The notes beneath the pieces are model-generated. The model did not search any database. It worked only from the letters and a program-made list of their open reading frames with translations, and was not told the origin of the DNA. This document shows, one piece after another, positions 46,092-55,185 of a stretch of 64,000 nucleotides of DNA; position 1 is the first letter of the stretch, and every line of letters begins with the position of its first letter. The translations under genes and the position numbers were made by a program. The stretch spans positions 2,604,001-2,668,000 of the forward strand of contig NZ_CP041185.1 of the NCBI RefSeq assembly GCF_006517255.1, given 5' to 3'. The stretch is from Janthinobacterium tructae (GTDB lineage Bacteria; Pseudomonadota; Gammaproteobacteria; Burkholderiales; Burkholderiaceae_D).

Positions 46092-49000
46092 CTGTTGCTT
46101 CCTTCGTCGATTCTTTGGATGTGGTGCCCGCCAGCAGCGGCGTGACCACGTTGTTGGGCGTAGTGAACTGGTTGAGCGGGTTGTATTGCGCGCTGAGCGC
46201 CGGCAAGGTATTGACGGCGCTGATGATGATGCTTGGCGGCACCACGGGCGTCGTCACCGGCGCGGCCACCAGCACCGAGGCCGGCACGTTGACCCGGCCA
46301 TTCGGCGCCAGCAGCGACACGGGCGCGCCGCGGCTGTTGATGCGCACGGTTTCGGCGGCGGTCAGGTCGCCGTTTTTCGCCAGCACATTGATAGCGCCCG
46401 TGGCCTGCACATCGAGGGTGGCTGCGCCGGCAAAGGTGACGCCGCTACCGGCCGTGACCGCGATGGTGCGCGCCGCATTGATGCGCGCGCCATCGCCGAA
46501 GGCCACGTCCGTGCTGGCATCGACGGTGACGTCGTTGCCTTGGACGACGCCCTGCACATTGACGGGGCTGTGTGCGATCAGGCTCACGTTGCCGCCGGTA
46601 GTGCTGATGGCGTGGCTCTCGATGCCGCCCGTGCTTTCGATGCGCACGTCGCCGGAACCGGTCGCCAGGCTACCCAGCACCAGCACGTCAGGCGCGCTGG
46701 TGCTGGTCAGGGCAATGCCGCCGGCGCCGCTGTTGCCGGCGCTGAAGTTCTTGACACGGTTGCCGGCGTCGTTCAGCACGGTACCGGTTTGCGATTGCGT
46801 GGCCAGGCTGCCGGCAACCACGGCGCCGCTCTGGCTGATGGAGCCCGCGCCAGCGTTCAGGCTGATGGCATTGGCGGTCAATGCCGCGAAACGCAGGTCG
46901 CCGGCGGCCTGGGTCACGGCCAGGTTGCCGCCGATATGGATGGCGCCGGCGCTCTGGCTGAAGCTGTTGCTGACCGTCATATTGCCCAGGCCGCCCAGCA
47001 AGCCGCCGGTCTGCGCATAGTTGGCCACCGTCAGCGCATTATTGACCAGCAGGCTGCCGCCGGTGAGGTTCAGGCCGCCGCGCGAGCTCAAGCGATCAAG
47101 CACGGTGTCGCCGGCCGCCGCCGTGTACACCACGTTGCCGGTGCTGGCCGCGAAATCGGCCGCCAGCACATTGGCGCCGCTTGGCGCCACGCCGCCTTCC
47201 CAGTTTGCGGCGTCGCTCCACAAGCCACCGGCCGCGCCGATCCAGGTCGACAGGGCGCGCTGGGCAATGCTGGCCTGGGCCACGCCGCCGCTCGAGGTCA
47301 AAGCGTAATTGCCGGCATCCGCGCCCGACAGGCCAAAGCCGCTGACATTGACCGTCTTGCCGCTGCCATAGTTGCGGTCGGCAAACGTGCCGCTGCCGCC
47401 CGCCAGGCTGACGGCATCCTGGCCGATCACGCCCGCCACGGTGCCGCTGACATTGGCCACTTGCGTGCCGTCGTACACCTTGTCGCTGGCGCTGACGCTG
47501 GCCAGTGTCAATGCCGCGCGGGCAATAGTGGCCGTGGTCGCGCCAGTCGTGTTGGCCAGGCGGTAGTTACCAGCATCGTTACCGGACAGGCTGGCATTCT
47601 GTACCGTGATCGTCTTGCCGCTGCCTGCATTCTTGTCGGCAAACGCCGCGCTGGCCAATGCGCTCAGCACATCGCCGGCGATGCGGTCGTCGCTGATCGC
47701 CACCTGCGCGCCGGTCACGCCGTCATACACCTTGTCGACACCCGTATAGCCCAGGTTCAGCGTACGCTGCGCGATGCTGGCCATTGCCGTGCCACCGGTC
47801 GTGCCCAAGGTGTAATTGCTTGCGTCAAGGCCGGACAGGCTGGCGTTCTGTACCGTCACAACTTTGTTGCTGCCGGCATTCTTGTCGGCGAATGCGCCGC
47901 TGGCCGTTGCCGTCAGCACGTCGTTGGCGATACGATTATCGGTAATCGTCAATGACGCGGCGCTGTTGCCGTCATAGGTCTTGCCGGCGGCAGTGAAGCC
48001 CAGCGCCAGTTCGCGTTGCGTGATGGTGGCGCTAGTGGCGCCGGTGGTCGAGGTGAGCACATAGTTGGCGGCATCGGTACCGGACAGGCTGGCGTTTTGC
48101 ACCGTCACGACTTTGTTGCTGCCGGCATTCTTGTCGGCGAATGCGCCGCTGGCCGTTGCCGTCAGCACGTCGTTGGCGATACGATTATCGGTAATCGTCA
48201 ATGACGCGGCGCTGTTGCCGTCATAGGTCTTGCCTGCGGCAGTGAAGCCCAGCGCCAGTTCGCGTTGCGTGATGGTGGCGCTGGTGGCGCCGGTGGTCGA
48301 GGTGAGCACATAGTTGGCGGCATCGGCACCGGACAGGCTGGCGTTCTGCACCGTCACCGCCTTATTGGCACCGGCATTCTTGTCAGCAAATGCGCCGCTG
48401 GCCGTTGCCGTCAGCACGTCGTTGGCGATACGGTTGTCGGTGATGGCGAGCGTGGCGGCGGTATTGCCGTCATAGGTCTTGCCCGCTGCCGCAAAGCCAA
48501 GCGCCAGTTCGCGTTGCGTAATGGTGGCGCTGGTGGCGCCGGTGGTCGAGGTGAGCACATAGTTGGCGGCATCGGTGCCGGACAGGCTGGCGTTGTGCAC
48601 CGTCACGACTTTGTTGCCGCCGGCATTCTTGTTGGCGAATTCGCCGATGGCCGTTGCCATCAGCACGTCGTTGGCAATACGGTTGTCAGTGATGGCGAGC
48701 GTGGCGGCGGTGTTGCCGTCATAGGTCTTGCCCGCTGCCGCAAAGCCCAGCGCCAGTTCGCGTTGCGTGATGGTGGCGTTGGTGGCGCCGGTGGTCGAGG
48801 TGAGCACATAGTTGGCGGCATCGGCGCCGGACAGGCTGGCGTTTTGCACCGTCACGACTTTGTTGCTGCCGGCATTCTTGTCAGCGAATGCGCCGATGGC
48901 CGTTGCCGTCAGCACGTCGTTGGCAATACGGTTGTCGGTGATGGCAAGCGTGGCGGCGGTGTTGCCGTCATAGGTCTTGCCTGCGGCAGTAAAGCCCAGC

Positions 49001-52000
49001 GCCAGTTCGCGCTGGGTAATGGTGGCGCTGGTGGCGCCGGTGGTCGAGGCCAGCACATAGTTGTTGGCATCGGCGCCGGACAGGCTGGCGTTGCGCACCG
49101 TCACGACTTTGTTGCCGCCGGCATTCTTGTCGGCGAATGCGCCGCTGGCCGTTGCCGTCAGCACGTCGTTGGCGATACGATTATCGGTAATCGTCAATGA
49201 CGCGGCGGTGTTGCCGTCATAGGTCTTGCCCGCTGCCGCAAAGCCCAGCGCCAGTTCGCGCTGGGTGATGCTGGCGCTGGTGGCGCCGGTGGTCGAGGTG
49301 AGCACATAGTTGGCGGCATCGGCACCGGACAGGCTGGCGTTTTGCACCGTCACGACTTTGTTACTGCCGGCATTCTTGCCAGCGAATTCGCCGATGGCCG
49401 TTGCCGTCAGCACGTCGTTGGCGATACGATTATCGGCAATCGTCAATGACGCGGCGATGCCGCCGTCATAGGTCTTGCCTGCGGCAGTAAAGCCCAGCGC
49501 CAGTTCGCGTTGCGTGATGGTGGCGTTGGTGGCGCCGGTGGTCGAGGTGAGCACATAGTTGGCGGCATCGGCGCCGGACAGGCTGGCGTTTTGCACCGTC
49601 ACGACTTTGTTGCTGCCGGCATTCTTGTCAGCGAATGCGCCGCTGGCCGTTGCCGTCAGCACGTCGTTGGCGATACGGTTGTCGGTGATGGCAAGCGTGG
49701 CGGCGGTGTTGCCGTCATAGGTCTTGCCCGCTGCCGCAAAGCCCAGCGCCAGTTCGCGCTGGGTGATGGTGGCGCTGGTGGCGCCGGTGGTCGAGGCCAG
49801 CACATAGTTGGTGGCATCGGCGCCGGACAGGCTGGCGTTGCGCACGGTCACGACTTTGTTGCCGCCGGCATTCTTGTCAGCGAATTCGCCGATGGCCGTT
49901 GCCGTCAGCACGTCGTTGGCGATACGGTTGTCAGTGATGGCGAGCGTGGCGGCGGTGTTGCCGTCATAGGTCTTGCCTGCTGCCGCAAAGCCCAATGCCA
50001 ATTCGCGTTGCGTGATGGTGGCGTTGGTGGCGCCGGTGGTCGAGGTGAGCACATAGTTGGCGGCATCGGTGCCGGACAGGCTGGCGTTGCGCACCGTCAC
50101 GACTTTGTTGCCGCCGGCATTCTTGTCGGCGAATTCGCCGATGGCCGTTGCCGTCAGCACGTCGTTGGCGATACGATTATCGGCAATCGTCAATGACGCG
50201 GCGATGCCGCCGTCATAGGTCTTGCCTGCGGCAGTGAAGCCCAGCGCCAGTTCGCGCTGGGTGATGGTGGCGCTGGTGGCGCCGGTGGTCGAGGCCAGCA
50301 CGTAGTTGTTGGCATCGGCGCCGGACAGGCTGGCGTTGCGCACCGTCACGACTTTGTTGCCGCCGGCATTCTTGTCGGCGAATTCGCCGATGGCCGTTGC
50401 CGTCAGCACATCGTTGGCGATACGATTATCGGCAATCGTCAATGACGCGGCGATGCCGCCGTCATAGGTCTTGCCTGCGGCAGTGAAGCCCAGCGCCAGT
50501 TCGCGCTGCGTAATGGTGGCGCTGGTGGCGCCGGTGGTCGAGGCCAGCACGTAGTTGTTGGCATCGGCGCCGGACAGGCTGGCGTTGCGCACCGTCACGA
50601 CTTTGTTGCCGCCGGCATTCTTGTCGGCGAATTCGCCGATGGCCGTTGCCGTCAGCACGTCGTTGGCAATACGATTATCGGCAATCGTCAATGACACGGC
50701 GATGCCGCCGTCATAGGTCTTGCCTGCGGCAGTGAAGCCCAGCGCCAGTTCGCGTTGCGTGATGGTGGCGTTGGTGGCGCCGGTGGTCGAGGCCAGCACG
50801 TAGTTGTTGGCATCGGCGCCGGACAGGCTGGCGTTGCGCACCGTCACGACTTTGTTGCCGCCGGCATTCTTGTTGGCGAATTCGCCGATGGCCGTTGCCG
50901 TCAGCACATCGTTGGCGATACGATTATCGGCAATCGTCAATGACGCGGCGATGCCGCCGTCATAGGTCTTGCCTGCGGCAGTAAAGCCCAGCGCCAGTTC
51001 GCGCTGGGTGATGGTGGCGTTGGTGGCGCCGGTGGTCGAGGCCAGCACGTAGTTGTTGGCATCGGCGCCGGACAGGCTGGCGTTGCGCACCGTCACGACT
51101 TTGTTGCCGCCGGCATTCTTGTCGGCGAATTCGCCGATGGCCGTTGCCGTCAGCACATCGTTGGCGATACGATTATCGGCAATCGTCAATGACGCGGCGA
51201 TGCCGCCGTCATAGGTCTTGCCTGCGGCAGTAAAGCCCAGCGCCAGTTCGCGTTGCGTGATGGTGGCGCTGGTGGCGCCGGTGGTCGATGCCAGCACGTA
51301 GTTGTTGGCATCGGCGCCGGACAGGCTGGCGTTGCGCACGGTCACGACTTTGTTGCCGCCGGCATTCTTGTCAGCGAATTCGCCGATGGCCGTTGCCGTC
51401 AGCACGTCGTTGGCGATACGATTATCGGTAATCGTCACGACCGCTGCCGTGTCACGATCGTAGACTTTATTGGCGCCGGCAAAGGCCAGGCTCAAGGTAC
51501 GTTGCGTGATCTCGGCCGTGCCGATGGCGGTGGCAGCCAGGCTGTAGTTGCCCATCGCGTCGCCGGACAAGGTCAGTTCGCTGAGATTGACGGCCTTGAC
51601 GCTGCCGGCGTTCTTGTCGACGAACTGCGCGCTGCCGGTCACGCCCACGGTATCGCCGCTGACCGTGTTGCCCAGGCTGAAGGTCGCGTTGGCGAAGCCG
51701 AGCTGACCGTCATACACCTTGCTGCCGCCCACGCTGACCGTCAACGCGCGCGGCGTGATGGCCAGGGTGGTCGTGCCGCCCAGACTGATGTCGTACTTGG
51801 TCGACCACAGGCCCGTCACATCGTAGTTGCCCACATTGCGCGCCGACTGGAAGCCAAGGCTGCCGTTGGCCGCCGTGTCGCCATCGAGCAAGCCCAGATA
51901 GGCGAGCGTGCCGTTGAAGCTGGCGAACTGTCCATCGTAGACCTGGCTGGCAGGCTGGCCCGCCGCCGTCACTTGCAGCGGCTTCAGGAAAGCCTTCAGC

Positions 52001-55000
52001 ATCGGCGTCGTGTAGCCGTCATAGATGCGCCAGATGGGCGAGGCGCCGAAGGCAAAACCGTCGAAGCTCGACAGGCGCGACATCTGCGCCGCCGTGCGGC
52101 CGATACTGATACCGCCATCGTCCGCCTGGCCGGAGCTGTCGATATTCCAGTAGGTGCTCGCCAAGGCGCCGCTATTGCTGCCGACCAAGCCACCCACCGC
52201 ACTGAAGCCCCCGCCAGCGATGGCGCCGCTGGCATAGGCATTGCTGATGCTGCCCGTGTTCTCGCCAGCCAGGCCGCCGATATGCTCGCGCGTGATCCCG
52301 GCATCCGCATTGCCTGCCGCCCCGACCGCGCCGGTGGCGTAGACATCAGCCAGCGTACCCTGGTTGCTGCCCACCAGGCCGCCCAGATTGCGTGCGCCCC
52401 TGACGCCGCCGCTGGCGTACGACACAGCAATGCGGCCCTGGTTAATGCCCGCCAGGCCGCCGACGCCATCCTGGCCGGCCACGCTCATGCTGCTTTGTAC
52501 CTGCTCTATCGTGCCGCCCGCAGCGACCACGCCGGCCACGGCGCCCACATTGTTGTTGCCGCTGACATTGCCACCGAGCAGGTTCAACTGGCGCACCGTG
52601 CCTGTCGTGCCGTTACCCAGCTTGCCGAAAAGGCCGGTGTTCAGGTTGCCGTTCGGCGCGCTCTCGCCGTGGATCTGCAAGCCGCTGATGGCATAGCCGG
52701 CGCCGTCCAGCACCCCGGAAAAACCACCCGAGTCGCTATGCGCGATGGGACGAAAACCGGCGCCGTCATTCCAGGCGCCCGTGCCGCTGGCGTCGATATT
52801 GCCGGCCAGGCGATAACTGTTACTCAGGTCCAGGCTGGCGATGCCTTGCAAGCCATACACGTCGGCGATGACATACGGTGCGCCCGCGCTGCCGTCGCCG
52901 TTCGTAGCGCGCAAGAAACTGGCGCCGGGAGCGATGATGAAATTGCCGGCTGAAAAGGCTGGCAGGCCGGTCGTATTTTGCGTCCAGGTGCCGCTGGCCA
53001 ACCTGAAGGTCGCCCCCACATTGACGGCGCCCGCCGCACTGACTGTCGATCCCGCAGTGAGGCTCAGGCTGCCGGCCACAGCTAGCGCATGATCGATCGC
53101 GATGGCGCCGCCCGTCACCAGCTGCAAGGTAGCCGGCCCCGTGGCACCGCTCGCCACCGTCACCGCCTGGTCGACGCCGATGGCGCCTGTCATGGCGGCA
53201 TGGCCGAGCGTTAGGTTCGCTGCAGAAATGGCATTCAGGTCGGCGCTGGACAGGCTGAGTTTGCCACTCGCCTTGCTGCCGAGATTGATTTCACGGTTGG
53301 CCGACTCCGCGCGCAAGGTCACCGCAGCGCCGCCCGCCTCACCGCCGTAGGCCACGCCGCCCTGCAAATTCATGTTATCGGCCTGCAACAGCAATGTCTG
53401 CCCCACCGCCGTGCCGACGATCTGTCCGCCGCTGCCATTGAGGACGATGCGTCCGTCGAATTTGTTGGCGCGCAGTTCCGCATTGCCGCCGCCGACATTC
53501 AAGCTGCCCGCCACACCGAAGGCGATATCGGCGCCCGTCAGCGCAACGTTGCCGCCCTGGCTGGAGAGGGCCGCATCGACATGCAAGACGGCAGAGCTGC
53601 CTTGTGCCGTGGCGCCGCCATTGTCGTTGGCCGACAGGATCAGCGCGCCGCCATTGGTGGTAATGGCCTGGTTGACGTTGATGCTGTTGCCAGCCTGCGC
53701 CGTGAGTCCCACGCTGGCCTGGGTGATGGCGACGGCTGCGTTGAAGTTGATGTCGTGCTGCGCCTGCAGCACCACATTGCTGGTGGCCGTCGAAATCAGG
53801 CCGGCGCCGATAGTGGTGGTGCCCGTCGTCGGCGCATCCGCAAAATCATTGACGCCGCTCAGCGCGCCGCCATTGCCGGCGACCACGTCGATGTCATACG
53901 GATCGAGCAGCCAGTCGCCCGTCTTGCCGCGCGCCGCGCGGGCGCGCGTATCGACCCTGGCGCCATCGACGGCCAGGTAGTGCCCCGACGTTTCCACCAG
54001 GCCGCCGTTGCCCGTGGCAGCGCCGCCGCGCGCCGAAATGCTGCCGAACACGCGCGCCGTCTCGTTGCCCCAGACGATGACCTTGCCGCCGTCGCCGCTT
54101 TGAATCGCGTCGGCGGCGATGGTGGCATCCTTGCCGACGGCCACCTGGCGCGCATTGGCAATCGCCGGGTTTTTGCCCTGGTAGTCACCGCCCAGCAGCA
54201 CCGTACCGCCGCCCGTGGCGCCGCTGGCGTCCACTCTGGCGTTGCCTTGCATGCCGACCTGGTCGCCCAGCACGGTTATCTCGCCGCCCTTGCCCACGGC
54301 ACTAGTGGCGCTGGTGACGCTGCCGTTTTCCAGCAGCGCCTTGCCGGTGGCTTTCAACACGATCTTGCCGTTCTCTCCCACCACCGCGCTATTGGCGTTG
54401 AGCACGCCACGCTGGTTCAGCAGCGCGCCGGCCATGCCGATGCGCCCGCCCTGCGCCACGATCTGGCCCACATTGATGGCCTGGTCCGCGGGGGCCGACA
54501 GCACCACGCGCAAGTCGGGGTTGGCGGCGTCGGCCAGTTGCACGCTGTGGCCGGCGGCCAGCAGCACGTCGCCGTTCGGCGCGGTGATGATGCCGCTGTT
54601 TTCCACGTTCGGCGCGATCAGCAGAATCTGCCCGCCGCTGCCGGCATGGATGGTTCCCTGGTTGATGACGGCGCCGGCCTGCTCGCCGGCATTGAAATGC
54701 ATCTTGCCGGCCAGGAAATCCTGGTTCGACAGCGCCAGGCTGGACGCCACCAGGCCCGCCACGTCAACCCGCGCATCACGGCCGAACAGCACGCCGTTCG
54801 GATTGATCAGGAACACCTTGCCGTTCGATTGCAGCGAGCCGAGGATCTTGCTGGGGTCTTGTCCGGTGATGCGGTTGAGTACGCTACTACCGGCGTTTTG
54901 CTGAAGAAAGCGCGTGATTTCGCCCGGATTGACGGAAAAGCTCTGCCAGTTGATGATGGTATTGGGCGTGTTCGTGATCGTAAACAGATTGCCCTGCTGG

Positions 55001-55158
55001 TTGAACGTGGCCTGGCCATGCACCACTTGCGGCAAGACCGGATTGGCGTGAGCGGCGCTGAAACAGGCGGCAATCAGGAGCGCCAGCGCGGTGCGGCGCA
55101 GCGGCGGCTCGACAGGGCCGCCAGCAGGCAAGCTGCGCAATGGTTTTTGTTTGGTCAT
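46051..55158 (-). CDS. Giant TpsA-family filamentous haemagglutinin-like exoprotein
   Basis: 3035 residues. Signal peptide (ALALLIAACFSAAHAN) is followed by a TPS secretion domain (about 39-290) with VINWQSFSV-type, NRITG and LINPNGVLFG motifs. Residues ~290-800 are beta-helix-like repeats, ~820-1010 hold GLUG motifs (GGLVGSNQGTLADVYATG), and ~1060-2600 are MBG/YDG-type domains. Within these, residues 1303-2464 are 14 near-identical 83-residue units. The C-terminus ends KKTYCN with a lone cysteine. It should cross the outer membrane through the TpsB encoded 27 bases upstream and act as an adhesin or biofilm matrix protein. AAGGA precedes the ATG. Confidence 0.93.
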   Translation of the reverse strand: MTKQKPLRSLPAGGPVEPPLRRTALALLIAACFSAAHANPVLPQVVHGQATFNQQGNLFTITNTPNTIINWQSFSVNPGEITRFLQQNAGSSVLNRITGQDPSKILGSLQSNGKVFLINPNGVLFGRDARVDVAGLVASSLALSNQDFLAGKMHFNAGEQAGAVINQGTIHAGSGGQILLIAPNVENSGIITAPNGDVLLAAGHSVQLADAANPDLRVVLSAPADQAINVGQIVAQGGRIGMAGALLNQRGVLNANSAVVGENGKIVLKATGKALLENGSVTSATSAVGKGGEITVLGDQVGMQGNARVDASGATGGGTVLLGGDYQGKNPAIANARQVAVGKDATIAADAIQSGDGGKVIVWGNETARVFGSISARGGAATGNGGLVETSGHYLAVDGARVDTRARAARGKTGDWLLDPYDIDVVAGNGGALSGVNDFADAPTTGTTTIGAGLISTATSNVVLQAQHDINFNAAVAITQASVGLTAQAGNSINVNQAITTNGGALILSANDNGGATAQGSSAVLHVDAALSSQGGNVALTGADIAFGVAGSLNVGGGNAELRANKFDGRIVLNGSGGQIVGTAVGQTLLLQADNMNLQGGVAYGGEAGGAAVTLRAESANREINLGSKASGKLSLSSADLNAISAANLTLGHAAMTGAIGVDQAVTVASGATGPATLQLVTGGAIAIDHALAVAGSLSLTAGSTVSAAGAVNVGATFRLASGTWTQNTTGLPAFSAGNFIIAPGASFLRATNGDGSAGAPYVIADVYGLQGIASLDLSNSYRLAGNIDASGTGAWNDGAGFRPIAHSDSGGFSGVLDGAGYAISGLQIHGESAPNGNLNTGLFGKLGNGTTGTVRQLNLLGGNVSGNNNVGAVAGVVAAGGTIEQVQSSMSVAGQDGVGGLAGINQGRIAVSYASGGVRGARNLGGLVGSNQGTLADVYATGAVGAAGNADAGITREHIGGLAGENTGSISNAYASGAIAGGGFSAVGGLVGSNSGALASTYWNIDSSGQADDGGISIGRTAAQMSRLSSFDGFAFGASPIWRIYDGYTTPMLKAFLKPLQVTAAGQPASQVYDGQFASFNGTLAYLGLLDGDTAANGSLGFQSARNVGNYDVTGLWSTKYDISLGGTTTLAITPRALTVSVGGSKVYDGQLGFANATFSLGNTVSGDTVGVTGSAQFVDKNAGSVKAVNLSELTLSGDAMGNYSLAATAIGTAEITQRTLSLAFAGANKVYDRDTAAVVTITDNRIANDVLTATAIGEFADKNAGGNKVVTVRNASLSGADANNYVLASTTGATSATITQRELALGFTAAGKTYDGGIAASLTIADNRIANDVLTATAIGEFADKNAGGNKVVTVRNASLSGADANNYVLASTTGATNATITQRELALGFTAAGKTYDGGIAASLTIADNRIANDVLTATAIGEFANKNAGGNKVVTVRNASLSGADANNYVLASTTGATNATITQRELALGFTAAGKTYDGGIAVSLTIADNRIANDVLTATAIGEFADKNAGGNKVVTVRNASLSGADANNYVLASTTGATSATITQRELALGFTAAGKTYDGGIAASLTIADNRIANDVLTATAIGEFADKNAGGNKVVTVRNASLSGADANNYVLASTTGATSATITQRELALGFTAAGKTYDGGIAASLTIADNRIANDVLTATAIGEFADKNAGGNKVVTVRNASLSGTDAANYVLTSTTGATNATITQRELALGFAAAGKTYDGNTAATLAITDNRIANDVLTATAIGEFADKNAGGNKVVTVRNASLSGADATNYVLASTTGATSATITQRELALGFAAAGKTYDGNTAATLAITDNRIANDVLTATASGAFADKNAGSNKVVTVQNASLSGADAANYVLTSTTGATNATITQRELALGFTAAGKTYDGGIAASLTIADNRIANDVLTATAIGEFAGKNAGSNKVVTVQNASLSGADAANYVLTSTTGATSASITQRELALGFAAAGKTYDGNTAASLTITDNRIANDVLTATASGAFADKNAGGNKVVTVRNASLSGADANNYVLASTTGATSATITQRELALGFTAAGKTYDGNTAATLAITDNRIANDVLTATAIGAFADKNAGSNKVVTVQNASLSGADAANYVLTSTTGATNATITQRELALGFAAAGKTYDGNTAATLAITDNRIANDVLMATAIGEFANKNAGGNKVVTVHNASLSGTDAANYVLTSTTGATSATITQRELALGFAAAGKTYDGNTAATLAITDNRIANDVLTATASGAFADKNAGANKAVTVQNASLSGADAANYVLTSTTGATSATITQRELALGFTAAGKTYDGNSAASLTITDNRIANDVLTATASGAFADKNAGSNKVVTVQNASLSGTDAANYVLTSTTGATSATITQRELALGFTAAGKTYDGNSAASLTITDNRIANDVLTATASGAFADKNAGSNKVVTVQNASLSGLDASNYTLGTTGGTAMASIAQRTLNLGYTGVDKVYDGVTGAQVAISDDRIAGDVLSALASAAFADKNAGSGKTITVQNASLSGNDAGNYRLANTTGATTATIARAALTLASVSASDKVYDGTQVANVSGTVAGVIGQDAVSLAGGSGTFADRNYGSGKTVNVSGFGLSGADAGNYALTSSGGVAQASIAQRALSTWIGAAGGLWSDAANWEGGVAPSGANVLAADFAASTGNVVYTAAAGDTVLDRLSSRGGLNLTGGSLLVNNALTVANYAQTGGLLGGLGNMTVSNSFSQSAGAIHIGGNLAVTQAAGDLRFAALTANAISLNAGAGSISQSGAVVAGSLATQSQTGTVLNDAGNRVKNFSAGNSGAGGIALTSTSAPDVLVLGSLATGSGDVRIESTGGIESHAISTTGGNVSLIAHSPVNVQGVVQGNDVTVDASTDVAFGDGARINAARTIAVTAGSGVTFAGAATLDVQATGAINVLAKNGDLTAAETVRINSRGAPVSLLAPNGRVNVPASVLVAAPVTTPVVPPSIIISAVNTLPALSAQYNPLNQFTTPNNVVTPLLAGTTSKESTKEATDDAQNGIKKTYCN
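47518..47766 (-). repeat. Diverged YDG-type unit after the tandem array
   Basis: An 83-residue unit (RTLNLGYTGVDKVYDG start) with the same length and framework as the array units but clearly diverged, for example ISDDRIAGDVLSALAS. It marks the C-terminal boundary of the homogenised array. Confidence 0.8.
47767..51252 (-). repeat. 14 tandem 249-bp repeats within tpsA
   Basis: Fourteen head-to-tail units of exactly 249 bases (83 codons), each starting RELALGF(T/A)AAGKTYDG and ending ATITQ or a close variant. Each contains NRIANDVL(T/M)AT and NASLSG. No unit differs in length. Units 1-5 (high coordinates) mostly share GGIAASLTIADN; units 6-14 mostly have N(T/S)AA(T/S)L(A/T)ITDN; unit 8 reverts to the first type. 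The pattern indicates recombination between units. Confidence 0.95.
51253..51501 (-). repeat. Diverged YDG-type unit before the tandem array
   Basis: An 83-residue unit starting RTLSLAFAGANKVYDRDTA. Its second half is already nearly identical to the array units (IGEFADKNAGGNKVV), while the first half is diverged, which suggests partial gene conversion at the array edge. Confidence 0.8.
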
Positions 55159-55185
55159 GGTGTTTTATCCTTGGGGCTCAGTACA

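Noticed and set aside
47518..51501. Possible CRISPR or satellite array
   Set aside because: Unit is 249 bp, in frame and without spacers; it is an intragenic protein repeat.
45859..52953. Long forward-strand frames across the tpsA repeats, several starting every 249 bases or multiples of it
   Set aside because: They are the reverse complement of the YDG repeats, low-complexity (AGQAGV, GRCRQH), without ribosome-binding sites or family resemblance; their periodic recurrence follows from the repeat itself.
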